Part shown: piece by piece, positions 1 through 7,496 of the stretch
How the letters are laid out: each line of letters begins with the position of its first letter
Position numbering within the stretch: the first letter of the stretch is position 1
NCBI GenBank assembly: GCA_046498285.1
Contig: JAWOBA010000077.1
Location: 1-25,168 of the forward strand
DNA length: 25,168 bases
Reading direction: 5' to 3'
Source: B33-G16 sp046498285
Lineage (GTDB): Bacteria; Desulfobacterota; DSM-4660; Desulfatiglandales; B25-G16
Position numbers and translations under genes: made by a program
Notes under the pieces: generated by a model
The model's input: only the letters and a program-made list of their open reading frames with translations
Told to the model about the DNA's origin: nothing
Databases searched by the model: none

Positions 1-123
1 GGATCAGGACGTTATCTTACAGGTGATTTCATAGGGGCGGATACTATACAGAATGAGATAACAGCCCAGGCAAGAGCGGCCACATCTGGCTTGCAAGCGA
101 TAGGGGATCCCATCAGATCTTAA
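1..123 (+). pseudogene. Fragment of acyl-CoA dehydratase activase (BcrA/BadF/HgdC family), cut at both ends
   Basis: Frame 1 is open from the window edge to a TAA at 121-123. It reads GSGRYLTGDFIGAD, followed by NEITAQARAA. These resemble the conserved glycine-rich and EIT(A/C)xA segments of the ATP-dependent activases that fire electrons into 2-hydroxyacyl-CoA or benzoyl-CoA dehydratases and reductases. In that family the ITAxA segment is normally followed by an acidic stretch and a GGQDSK motif. Here the match stops after about residue 30 and the frame closes ten codons later, exactly where homology to a peptide-binding protein begins in another frame. I read this as the internal remnant of an activase gene that runs off the left edge and was broken by a rearrangement at about base 90. 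The family call rests on two motifs only. Confidence 0.5.
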
Positions 124-230
124 GCCAAATATATCAACCCCTCTATAAGCGTGATCCTGAAACTCTCAACCTTATCCCCTGGCTGGCGGAAGGAGAACCG
201 GAATTCGCTGCTGAAACCCTCTCATATACA

Positions 231-1658
231 GTGAGAATCAAACCGGCCAAATGGTCCGACGGATCGGAGGTAACCTCAGAGGATGTAGCTTTTACCGGGC
301 GGTTGATACATGAATTTAAAGTTCCTAGGTATGCCTCCCGCTGGAATTTTATCAAGAAGATTGAAACACCGGATAAACACACCGTAAAATTTTATCTCAA
401 GGAGCCAAAGTCCATTTTTCTGAGCAGAACGCTGACAACAACAGTTGTCCAAAAAAAGGAATGGATCCAGGTTGTTGAAAGGGCACGGAATTCAGAAAAA
501 CCGCTCATCACGCTGCTTAATCATAAAATAAATAAACCGGTAGGAACCGGCCCTTTTGTCCTTAAGGAATGGAAGCAGGGAGCGTATCTATTTCTTCAGA
601 AAAATGAATATTTCTTTGGCGCAGGCCGTGAAATCGCTGGCCTGCAACTGGGTCCTTACATTGACGGCATTATTTTCAAGATCTACACAACCTCCGATGC
701 TGCCATACTTGCCCTGAAAAAAGGGAGTATCGATATGTTCTGGTGGAGCATTCAGGCAGGATATCTTCATGACCTCAGGAAACAGAAGGACATCCAACTA
801 TTTTCCAGCGAAAAAAGCGGTCTTTATTACCTTGGTTTCAACGTCAGAAAACCGCCCTTTAATGACCTGAGCTTCAGACATTCGGTAGCTACGTTAATCG
901 ATAAAGAATTTATTGTATCGAGAATCCTCCAAGGATTGGCAACGAAGATGGATTCCATTGTACCGCCGGGCAACAAATTTTGGTACTGCCCGAATACGCC
1001 CCGCTACGGTGAGGGGCTCACGAGGGAAGAACGCATCAAAAAGGCTTACGAGATTCTACGAAAGGCCGGTTATACGTGGAAGGTACCACCTGTTACAGGC
1101 GAAGGCGAGGTAGGCAAGGGGAAGGGAATTAGACTCCCGGACGGGCAACCCATGGGCAAATTTACCATTTTGACACCCCCTGCTGACTATGATCCACTCC
1201 GGGCCATGGCTGGAATGATTATTCAGGAATGGCTTAGAGCTGTTGGCATACCGGCGTCGGCCAAACCCATGGCCATAGGCTCCCTTATCCAGCAGGTAAA
1301 GGGGCGCCGCGATTTCGATGCATTCATTTTGGGGTATGGAAGTCTCGACATCGATCCGGACTGGATAAGAAATTTTTTTCACTCCAGCAATGACAAGCTC
1401 AGGGGTTGGAACATGAGTGGATACAAAAACCCTGCGTTTGATCGTATTGCCGATGATTCTGCCAGCACGCTGGATAGAGAAAAACGGCGGAAATTAATCT
1501 GGGAAATGCAGAAAATCATTTTGCACGATATTCCCTATATTCCCTTATACAATCCCAAAATAATAGAAGCGGTCCGTAATGACAAGTTTTCCGGTTGGGT
1601 AGCGGCAATGGATGGAATCGGAAATATCTGGTCATTTTGCGAAGTGAAACCAAAGTGA
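231..1658 (+). CDS. Peptide-type ABC transporter substrate-binding protein (SBP family 5), 5'-truncated
   Basis: This is the extracytoplasmic binding protein of an oligopeptide/dipeptide/nickel-type ABC importer. Near the start it has the KWSDGSEVTSEDVAFT signature of SBP family 5, and the family length is roughly respected from there on. Later landmarks are GTGPFVLKEWKQG, YYLGFNVRKPPF and the C-terminal IIEAVRNDKFSGW. The homology begins well upstream of the first usable start codon (GTG 231): the frame is open from base 57 and reads SHQILSQIYQPLY and DPETLNLIPWLAE, the usual N-terminal lobe. There is no ATG, GTG or TTG between 57 and 231, stops lie at 24-26 and 54-56, and no signal peptide is encoded. 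The 5' end is therefore missing, and the product, if made, would not be exported. Permease and ATPase genes of the same system follow downstream. Probably a pseudogene; substrate unknown. Confidence 0.85.
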   Translation: MRIKPAKWSDGSEVTSEDVAFTGRLIHEFKVPRYASRWNFIKKIETPDKHTVKFYLKEPKSIFLSRTLTTTVVQKKEWIQVVERARNSEKPLITLLNHKINKPVGTGPFVLKEWKQGAYLFLQKNEYFFGAGREIAGLQLGPYIDGIIFKIYTTSDAAILALKKGSIDMFWWSIQAGYLHDLRKQKDIQLFSSEKSGLYYLGFNVRKPPFNDLSFRHSVATLIDKEFIVSRILQGLATKMDSIVPPGNKFWYCPNTPRYGEGLTREERIKKAYEILRKAGYTWKVPPVTGEGEVGKGKGIRLPDGQPMGKFTILTPPADYDPLRAMAGMIIQEWLRAVGIPASAKPMAIGSLIQQVKGRRDFDAFILGYGSLDIDPDWIRNFFHSSNDKLRGWNMSGYKNPAFDRIADDSASTLDREKRRKLIWEMQKIILHDIPYIPLYNPKIIEAVRNDKFSGWVAAMDGIGNIWSFCEVKPK

Positions 1659-2049
1659 ATCGTTTATGAGCCATTTTCGTGGTCTATTTCAGCACTAGGG
1701 GAGAGTGCTTTGCTTTGATTGGAACAGAGAGACCTTTAAAAAATCTGGCGATTTTCATCATCCTCAAAAACCCATCGTCTTTAGATCAAGAGGGGTCATG
1801 CAAAGGTCTCACAGTATGATGATAGACGAAGGAAGAGTTTGTCTACCAATTTGTCACTGTGAGATACGGAGGTACAAGGAGAAAAAACCTTTACTACGTA
1901 TTGTTTTACTTTACCAGCGCACTATTACATAACTCAATGATGCTATGATAAAAACGAAACGCTAAAGCTTGTAACCAGCACGCTTTTATTTTCTTGCTTT
2001 TAGCAGAATAGAAATCCTAAATCGTTTTCTTAATTACTGTCTCTTTATT
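1659..2049. other. Gap between binding-protein and permease genes; holds one short mobile element
   Basis: No coding frame here looks genuine. The 82-bp fold-back element at 1729-1810 sits near the left end. The remaining 240 bases up to the permease start are A+T-rich and show no clear promoter, terminator or strong ribosome binding site. Binding-protein and permease genes of such importers are usually closer together, so the gap may have been widened by the insertion. Confidence 0.5.
1729..1810 (+). mobile_element. Minimal 82-bp copy of the GAGACCTTTG fold-back element
   Basis: It begins GAGACCTTTAAAAAA and ends GCAAAGGTCTC, so the terminal inverted repeats are intact. It contains only the left 40 or so bases of the standard element joined directly to the right 40 bases (the CCCATCGTCTTTAGATCAAG segment). 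All internal modules found in the 251-bp copies are absent. Flanking pentamers are ACAGA (1724-1728) and ACAGT (1811-1815), a 4/5 match that fits a 5-bp target duplication with one later change. Confidence 0.8.
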
Positions 2050-3027
2050 ATGGAACTATGGAAATACATCAGCCGAAGGTCGGTTCAAATTGTTGTCATT
2101 TTCTTTGTTATTCTTACGGTCTTGTTTCTCCTTTTTCGTCTCGCCCCTGGGGATCCTGTGTCCAGAATGGTAGACCCCAATTTAAGCCCCGAGGATGCTC
2201 AGCTTCTCATTGAAGAATTAGGACTTGATCAGCCCATATGGATTCAATACTTCTATTACCTAAAGAATTTTGTAACGGGAAACTTTGGCTATTCCTTTCA
2301 TTACGGTCAGCCGGTGATGCAGATCATAGGCAACAGACTCCCTAATACCATTTTGCTTTTTACCACATCGATTATTCTCTCCGCATTGGTTGGTATTTTT
2401 TTAGGCAAAATCGCATCGTGGCACAAGGGTAAAAAAATAGACACATTCCTGACCCTAGGCGCATTAATCACCCATACTGTCTTTCTTCCCTGGCTGGCCC
2501 TGATTTTGATTTGGGTCTTTGCCTATAAAATGGGTTGGTTTCCTATCACCGGAATGATTTCTGAGGAAGTGTGGCTTAACCCTGATGCAGGTCTATGGGC
2601 CAAATCTCTTGACGTGCTTTATCACATGGTTCTCCCGCTGGCAACCCTGTTCTTCATCCACTTTGGGAGCTATCTGTTGATCATGCGCACCAGTATGCTG
2701 GATACACTTAGAGAAGATTACATCCTCACTGCAAGAGCCAAAGGCCTTCCAGAAAAAGTGATTCGCGATCACCATGCAGCTCCTAATGCCGCACTTCCCG
2801 TAATGACAAGTGTGGGCCTCAGCCTTGCCTTTTCCATTAACGGGGGAGCACTTACAGAAACGGTGTTCACCTGGCCGGGAATCGGTAGAGAGCTTGTTTT
2901 TTCAGTAAGCCATAATGACTATCCCCTTGCCCAGGCCTCATTCTTGCTCATTGCAATCGTAGTGCTGATTTCAAATCTTGTTGTGGATATCCTATATGCT
3001 TACTTAGACCCTCGGATAAGATATTGA
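2050..3027 (+). CDS. Peptide-type ABC transporter permease, DppB/OppB family
   Basis: This is an inner-membrane permease of a peptide-type importer, pairing with the next gene product to form the channel. The 325 residues match the family length. A first membrane helix lies at about residues 11-30, followed by the LAPGDPV motif typical of DppB/OppB N-termini, an extracytoplasmic stretch, and about five further helices. The EAA coupling loop that docks on the ATPase lies at about 220-250 (TARAKGLPEKVIRDH). The C-terminus ends LDPRIRY, as usual for the family. The ATG at 2050 has no good ribosome binding site; a second in-frame ATG lies nine bases later. It is separated from the binding-protein gene by a gap carrying a small mobile element, and from the second permease by only 13 bases. 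Confidence 0.92.
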   Translation: MELWKYISRRSVQIVVIFFVILTVLFLLFRLAPGDPVSRMVDPNLSPEDAQLLIEELGLDQPIWIQYFYYLKNFVTGNFGYSFHYGQPVMQIIGNRLPNTILLFTTSIILSALVGIFLGKIASWHKGKKIDTFLTLGALITHTVFLPWLALILIWVFAYKMGWFPITGMISEEVWLNPDAGLWAKSLDVLYHMVLPLATLFFIHFGSYLLIMRTSMLDTLREDYILTARAKGLPEKVIRDHHAAPNAALPVMTSVGLSLAFSINGGALTETVFTWPGIGRELVFSVSHNDYPLAQASFLLIAIVVLISNLVVDILYAYLDPRIRY

Positions 3028-3040
3028 TGGAGATGATCTG

Positions 3041-3973
3041 TTGCACATGAGTACAGAAAGTATCGAAAAAAAGCGCTTACAAAGATCTCGCTTGATATCC
3101 AGATTCAAAGCAGGATGGGCTGTATTCAAGCAAAGTTTTCTTGGCAAGATTGGTCTTACTCTGCTTGCTTTTTTTGCGTTCATGGCGTTGTTCAGCTTCA
3201 TACCACCCCTCATAAATCCTATGTACCACCCCATGACAGGCGTGGATGCAGAGATTTACACAGTCACCGGCCCAAGCATGAGGCACTGGTTGGGAACCGA
3301 TTTTATGGGAAGGGATCTTTTAAGCCAGCTCCTAGCCGGCGCTAGAGTCGCCTTCATGGTGGGTGTTTCAGCGGCATTTATGAGTGTTTTTCTGGGAACA
3401 GCAACAGGCATGATTGCAGGCTATATGGGTAAATTCGTGGACACCCTTCTCATGCGACTCGCGGATATTGTCATGGTCATGCCCTCTCTGGTCGTGTTGC
3501 TCATGCTAGCTGCGCTCTTTGGGCAGCTCAATATTTGGTTTATTGTTTTCTTTATTGCCTTGTTTCGGTGGCCGGGGGTATCGAGAGTAATCAGATCTCA
3601 AACACTCTCTCTGAAACATAGGCCATTTATTGAGGCGGCCAAGGTGGCCGGTGCATCACATATGAGAATTATTTTCAGACATATCACGCCCAATGTATTG
3701 CCTCTCTCATTTCTCTATATGACCTTTCAAGTAACATCAGCGATTATCATCGAGGCTGCATTGGCTTTCTTGGGATTCGGAGATCCACGAACGGTCAGTT
3801 GGGGTATGATGCTTCAATGGGTCTGGAAGACCGGAAACATGTTTAAGGCGCCTTACTGGCTTTTACCTCCAGGAATTTGCATCTCATTGATTACCCTTTC
3901 CTTCTACATGTTGGGCCGAGCCATGGATGAAGTTCTTGACCCGAGACTCAGAAAAGACTGGGAGAGCAGCTGA
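3041..3973 (+). CDS. Peptide-type ABC transporter permease, DppC/OppC family
   Basis: This is the second channel subunit of the importer. The N-terminal cytoplasmic segment and first helix (about 33-55) are followed by the HWLGTDFMGRDLLSQLLAGAR block diagnostic of DppC/OppC. Four or five further helices follow, with an EAA loop at about 193-222 (EAAKVAGASHMRIIFRH) that contacts the ATPases. The C-terminus carries LDPRLRKDW. I chose TTG 3041 because GGAG at 3029-3032 sits eight bases before it; the ATG at 3047 is 14 bases away and would remove only two residues. The stop codon lies two bases before the next gene's ATG, so translation is probably coupled. Confidence 0.92.
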   Translation: MHMSTESIEKKRLQRSRLISRFKAGWAVFKQSFLGKIGLTLLAFFAFMALFSFIPPLINPMYHPMTGVDAEIYTVTGPSMRHWLGTDFMGRDLLSQLLAGARVAFMVGVSAAFMSVFLGTATGMIAGYMGKFVDTLLMRLADIVMVMPSLVVLLMLAALFGQLNIWFIVFFIALFRWPGVSRVIRSQTLSLKHRPFIEAAKVAGASHMRIIFRHITPNVLPLSFLYMTFQVTSAIIIEAALAFLGFGDPRTVSWGMMLQWVWKTGNMFKAPYWLLPPGICISLITLSFYMLGRAMDEVLDPRLRKDWESS

Positions 3974-3974
3974 C

Positions 3975-4946
3975 ATGGCCCTGCTTGAAGTTGATAATTT
4001 GACTATCGGCTACCAGAGCCGGAATGGATTTTTGAGAGCAGTGGAAGGGCTTTCTTTTTCTTTGGACAAGGGTAAATCCTTCGGCTTTGTAGGAGAATCC
4101 GGATGTGGAAAGACAACACTGGGCATGGCCCTCATGAGATTGCTGCCACCCAACGGGTGGATTGAGGGAGGTCGTATTCATTTCGATGGTGAAGAACTGC
4201 TGGAAAAAACAGATGAGGAGATGCGAAAGATTCGGTGGAAAAAAATAGCAATGATTTTTCAGGCAGCCATGAACGCCCTCAATCCGGTACACAAAGTCGG
4301 TGACCAGATTGCAGAGGCAATTTTAACCCACAGTCCTCTTCTGGGGAAAAGAAAGGCATATGAGCAAGTTGAAGAACTTTTTCGCCTGGTGGGACTTTCA
4401 AAAGACCGCTTAAGAGATTATCCACACCAATACAGTGGTGGAATGAAGCAAAGAGCCATAATTGCGATGGCACTCGCCTGCCGCCCGAAACTCATTATTG
4501 CTGATGAACCCACCACTGCCCTTGATGTTATCGTGCAAGATCAAATCTTGGAAGAAATCAAGAATATCCAGAAAGAGTTTAATATTAGCGTCATTTATAT
4601 CTCCCACGATATTTCTATCGTAGCAGATATCTCTCATGAGATCGGGATTATGTATGCAGGCCAGTTGCTTGAATACGGAACCAGAGAAGAGGTGTTTGAA
4701 GCTCCATTTCATCCTTATACAAAAGCTCTACTTTCATCCTATCCCACATTGGCAGGAGAAAAATCTCAACTTATACCGATTCCAGGTGAGGCGCCCAATC
4801 TTATTAATCCACCATCCGGATGTCGCTTTTTCGATCGCTGTGCTGAAGCTCGGAGCTCATGTAGAGAAAATCCTCCAATGTGGCTCGATATATCATTAAC
4901 GCACAAGGTTCTTTGCCACCAGTGTGGGAAGGGTTGTGTTGAATAG
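3975..4946 (+). CDS. Peptide-type ABC transporter ATP-binding protein, DppD/OppD family
   Basis: This is one of the two cytoplasmic ATPases that power the importer. Visible motifs are Walker A GESGCGKTT (40-48), Q-loop MIFQAAMNALNP, signature YSGGMKQR (about 153), Walker B LIIADEPTTALD (173-184) and switch histidine ISHD (209-212). The C-terminal cysteine-rich tail GCRFFDRC...C is specific to oligopeptide/dipeptide transport ATPases, where related proteins can bind an Fe-S cluster. I chose ATG 3975, which has GGGAG at 3960-3964 and starts two bases after the permease stop. A longer frame from 3927 would overlap the permease and adds residues foreign to the family. Length 323 residues is normal. 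Confidence 0.93.
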   Translation: MALLEVDNLTIGYQSRNGFLRAVEGLSFSLDKGKSFGFVGESGCGKTTLGMALMRLLPPNGWIEGGRIHFDGEELLEKTDEEMRKIRWKKIAMIFQAAMNALNPVHKVGDQIAEAILTHSPLLGKRKAYEQVEELFRLVGLSKDRLRDYPHQYSGGMKQRAIIAMALACRPKLIIADEPTTALDVIVQDQILEEIKNIQKEFNISVIYISHDISIVADISHEIGIMYAGQLLEYGTREEVFEAPFHPYTKALLSSYPTLAGEKSQLIPIPGEAPNLINPPSGCRFFDRCAEARSSCRENPPMWLDISLTHKVLCHQCGKGCVE

Positions 4947-4958
4947 AAAGCAAGAATC

Positions 4959-5945
4959 ATGATGGATTATGGAAAAGAAACTATCCTTGAGCTTGATGGT
5001 ATCGTTAAGAAATATAGAAACAGGGGTTTCTTGTTCGGTGCACATGGGCAGGAGGTTGTTGCCCTCAACGGATTCAGTATCAAGATAATGAGAGGAGAGA
5101 TATTCGGACTCGTTGGGGAAAGCGGAAGCGGCAAGACTACGGCTGGGCGCCTGATAGTCAGACTCGAACAACCCGGCGAGGGTAAAATATACTTGGACGG
5201 ACTTGATATTATCGATTTAAAGGGAAAGGCTATTAAAGACTATTCACGCAGAGTCCAACTGATCTTTCAAGACCCTTACCAGTCTCTGAATCCCCAGTTC
5301 TCAGTGTTTGACACCATCTCAGAACCTTTGATTATTCACAAAATTGGGAATACGACAAGCAGAGAGGAAGCTGTGTTCAAGGTTATGAAATCGGTCGGGC
5401 TATCTCCTCCTCAAGACTTTGCACATCGTTTTCCCCATCAACTGAGTGGGGGACAAAGACAGAGAATTGCTATTGCACGCGCCATGGTGCTGAATCCAGA
5501 GTTTGTGGTAGCCGATGAGCCGACCTCAATGCTCGATGCCTCTATGTCTGCACAGATATTCAAGATCCTGCTGGAGATGCGTAAGCAATTCAATGTGACA
5601 TTTCTCTTTATCACACATAGCCTTGCGACTGCTCGCTACCTCTGTGAGCGTATTGCGGTAATGTATAAGGGCAATGTAATGGAAATCGGCCCAGCAGATC
5701 AAGTTCTTAAACACCCCAAACATCCTTACACTCAAGCCCTTATTGATGCGCTTCCACAATTCGGACATTTTAAAAATGTAAACCGTTATGATACGCTCCT
5801 CAGATCGGAACGCACAACATCCGGGTTCAAAGGGTGCCCTTTTTTCCCTCGATGTAAGCATGCAGATCCAATAAAATGCAGGGATGAAAAACCACTTTTA
5901 AGACGACTGGGTGAATCCCATTCTGCAGCATGTTTTTATGCATAA
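4959..5945 (+). CDS. Peptide-type ABC transporter ATP-binding protein, DppF/OppF family
   Basis: This is the partner ATPase of the importer. Visible motifs are Walker A GESGSGKTT (53-61), Q-loop LIFQDPYQSLNPQ, signature LSGGQRQR (162-169), Walker B FVVADEPTSMLD (182-193) and switch histidine FITHS. A C-terminal GCPFFPRC...C tail again marks the oligopeptide transporter subfamily. Next to the D-loop the usual ALDVSVQAQ reads MLDASMSAQ, a conservative departure. The gene starts 12 bases after the previous stop, with only a weak A/G-rich sequence as ribosome binding site, so coupling is likely. Length 328 residues is normal. Confidence 0.93.
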   Translation: MMDYGKETILELDGIVKKYRNRGFLFGAHGQEVVALNGFSIKIMRGEIFGLVGESGSGKTTAGRLIVRLEQPGEGKIYLDGLDIIDLKGKAIKDYSRRVQLIFQDPYQSLNPQFSVFDTISEPLIIHKIGNTTSREEAVFKVMKSVGLSPPQDFAHRFPHQLSGGQRQRIAIARAMVLNPEFVVADEPTSMLDASMSAQIFKILLEMRKQFNVTFLFITHSLATARYLCERIAVMYKGNVMEIGPADQVLKHPKHPYTQALIDALPQFGHFKNVNRYDTLLRSERTTSGFKGCPFFPRCKHADPIKCRDEKPLLRRLGESHSAACFYA

Positions 5946-5976
5946 CATCAATTAAGACTGAGTATGGAGAAAACGC

Positions 5977-6747
5977 ATGAACTATCCTTTCATAATATCA
6001 CTGCCACACTGTTCCAAAAAGATTCCCAAAGAAATACAACCATATCTTGCCCTCAACAAGAAAGAAATAGCTGAGTCTACTGATAGAGGTGTATCGGACA
6101 TTTTTGGATCTCTTCCGGCAAAGCACATCATTTTTGCCCAATGGAACAGGTTGGTGGTAGATCTGAACAGGAGCCCTGACCGTCGGGGAGCAAAGGGTGT
6201 TGTTCCACAGATGGATTACCATGGCCGCTCCGTTTATCATCCCGAGTGCATCCCAAACGAAGAGGAAATAAATCGGAGGCTCAGTGCGTACTATTGGTCC
6301 TTTCACCAATCTCTGTCTGACTCCCTCAAGGAGAAGGATAGTATGGCCTTATTTGATTGCCACTCTCTTAACGGAACTGGGCCGGAAAAGGCTCCCGATC
6401 CAGGAAATAAAAGAAAGGATATAATATTGGGTAATCATGGTGACACCTCAGGGAAAATGATTTCGGCACGCCATAACATAACGTGTGCTCCGGAAACCCT
6501 TCAGTTGATAAAGAAGGCTTTTGAAAAATCTGGATTTTCGGTTTCTCTCAATGATCCATATCCTGGCGGTTTTATTACCAGATTTCATGGTGCACCATTG
6601 AGAGGTACTGCAAAGTTTGCCGTTCAAATTGAGATAAATCAGGATCTTTATCTGGACCACACCGATAGAGTAATTTCACGTAGTCGATTAGAGGAAGTCA
6701 AAACCAGGGTATTGCAATCATTTCATGTAATCGCCACCATAGTATAA
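5977..6747 (+). CDS. N-formylglutamate amidohydrolase family protein
   Basis: The family hydrolyses N-formyl-L-glutamate to formate and glutamate, the last step of one histidine-degradation route, or deformylates related acyl-amino acids. Family landmarks are the N-terminal ISLPHCSKKIP (usually hSxPHsG), the STDRGVSDIF segment with its acidic metal-site residues, VVDLNRSPDRRG (the VDLNR motif), the central LFDCHS with a likely metal ligand, and a C-terminal GGFITRFHG followed by VQIEINQDLYLD. The 256 residues match the family. GGAG at 5966-5969 sits seven bases before ATG 5977. The gene lies 31 bp after the last importer gene on the same strand and may belong to the same operon, which would suggest a role in using an imported peptide or modified amino acid. 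The exact substrate is not readable. Confidence 0.85.
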   Translation: MNYPFIISLPHCSKKIPKEIQPYLALNKKEIAESTDRGVSDIFGSLPAKHIIFAQWNRLVVDLNRSPDRRGAKGVVPQMDYHGRSVYHPECIPNEEEINRRLSAYYWSFHQSLSDSLKEKDSMALFDCHSLNGTGPEKAPDPGNKRKDIILGNHGDTSGKMISARHNITCAPETLQLIKKAFEKSGFSVSLNDPYPGGFITRFHGAPLRGTAKFAVQIEINQDLYLDHTDRVISRSRLEEVKTRVLQSFHVIATIV

Positions 6748-6905
6748 ACAAGTTTTATTAGTATTTTATGGTAGGCCTCTTCATACGATATGGGCACGAT
6801 GAAAAAGAAGTACGCGAACGATAATTACCTTTTTGATTGTGTTTGGAAATGCAATCGGGGCCTGCGGTTCCCCTACTGATACGTTACGAAAAAGACACTA
6901 CCCTT

Positions 6906-6970
6906 CTCTCCGAGCGGGAGGTTCTCCCTTCCGGGACGGAGGCCCCTCCAGGACGGAGTCGAGCCGGAGG
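6906..6970 (-). repeat. 65-bp G+C-rich cassette inside the rearranged fold-back copy
   Basis: The reverse complement differs from 15188-15252 at only a few positions. It lies between the same two element modules (CCACCAGTCAC on one side, the decayed ACTACCCTT module on the other), so both copies descend from one insertion event. Confidence 0.75.
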
Positions 6971-7047
6971 CCACCAGTCACTTCAAAAAAGCTCATCGTC
7001 TTTAGATAAAGGGGGAGGCTTTGCACAACCATAGAAACAGGAAAGGT

Positions 7048-7215
7048 GGCTTCATGGAGCGCGACTTTTAAATACTTTTTCGGGGTACCCTGCCGTCGAA
7101 GTGAAGCGACCTGTCCCGCTGAAAGCGGGATTTGAGCGCTTCAGCGCGAGTTTTGCCTTTGCAGCTAAGCGAGACGTTGCAGGGTCGAAAAAGATTTATG
7201 AGCGCGAATGAAGGC
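7048..7215. repeat. 168-bp imperfect inverted repeat
   Basis: The left arm 7048-7093 (GGCTTCATGGAGCGCGAC, then CTTTTTCGGGGTACCCTGC) pairs imperfectly with the right arm 7179-7215 (GCAGGGTCGAAAAAG, then GAGCGCGAATGAAGGC). The centre holds smaller hairpins, GTCCCGCTGAAAGCGGGA and GAGCGCTTCAGCGCGAG. No coding frame is evident. It separates the two halves of the fold-back copy, so it may be a nested insertion. Confidence 0.55.
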
Positions 7216-7496
7216 ACGTTTCAAAGATTTCAAATGTGACTCATTCGAAAGTCCCTCCACCGGAGGGAACTGAAAAAAAGCCCATTGTCTTTCGATCAAG
7301 AAGGGCTGTGCAAAAGTCTCAACTTATCTACGCTAACATATGAAAGTATTGCCCCAAAACCCTGTTCCGGGATTCAAATAGCCGCTCAGCTTCCATAACG
7401 GTCTTTCTACACCTCAGGCAGTGTACATTATAGATAAATGCCATGGCTTGATGCAGCCAACACGTTTACCCATAAAAAATGATTTCTATGCCTTAA

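Larger units (their letters stand above)
6850..7320. mobile_element. Rearranged copy of the fold-back element, split by another inverted repeat
   Basis: 6850-7030 reads as the reverse complement of the standard element's left half, including the GATACGTTACGAAAA block and the CCACCAGTCACTTCAAAAAA block. It carries the 65-bp G+C-rich cassette at 6906-6970 in the same relative position as in the copy at 15116. Its outer end (CATCGTCTTTAGATAAAG) resembles a right end, not a left end. 7251-7320 is a forward right end finishing CAAAAGTCTC, a decayed form of CAAAGGTCTC. Between the halves lies a different inverted repeat (7048-7215). No intact left terminus or target duplication was found. Confidence 0.65.
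6748..7496. other. Repeat-rich gap between two convergent transcription units
   Basis: Most of this gap is repeat. 6850-7030 matches the left half of the GAGACCTTTG fold-back family in reverse orientation, 7048-7215 is an unrelated inverted-repeat structure, and 7251-7320 is the right end of the fold-back family in forward orientation. A 38-codon minus-strand frame at 7328-7444, with a CxxC pair, has no convincing ribosome binding site and is not called. No strong hairpin with a T-run was seen as a terminator for either neighbour. Confidence 0.5.

Noticed and set aside
1808..1863. CTCACAGT and ACTGTGAG as an inverted repeat beside the 82-bp element
   Set aside because: One arm consists of the element's own end plus the flank; eight bases at this spacing is likely coincidence.
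1705..1932. 75-codon plus-strand frame after the binding-protein gene
   Set aside because: It runs through the 82-bp mobile element and has no recognisable domain or start signal.
2593..2775. Minus-strand frames inside the importer genes (for example 2593-2775, 3077-3286, 3948-4292)
   Set aside because: Shadows of well-supported permease and ATPase genes on the other strand.
231..5945. Assignment of the importer as a nickel (Nik-type) transporter serving the NiSOD
   Set aside because: Nothing in the sequence distinguishes nickel from peptide substrates, and the NiSOD gene is 3 kb away in a separate unit.
7328..7444. 38-codon minus-strand frame with a CxxC pair (MAFIYNVHCLRCRK...)
   Set aside because: Too short, no ribosome binding site, and no family recognised; could be chance.
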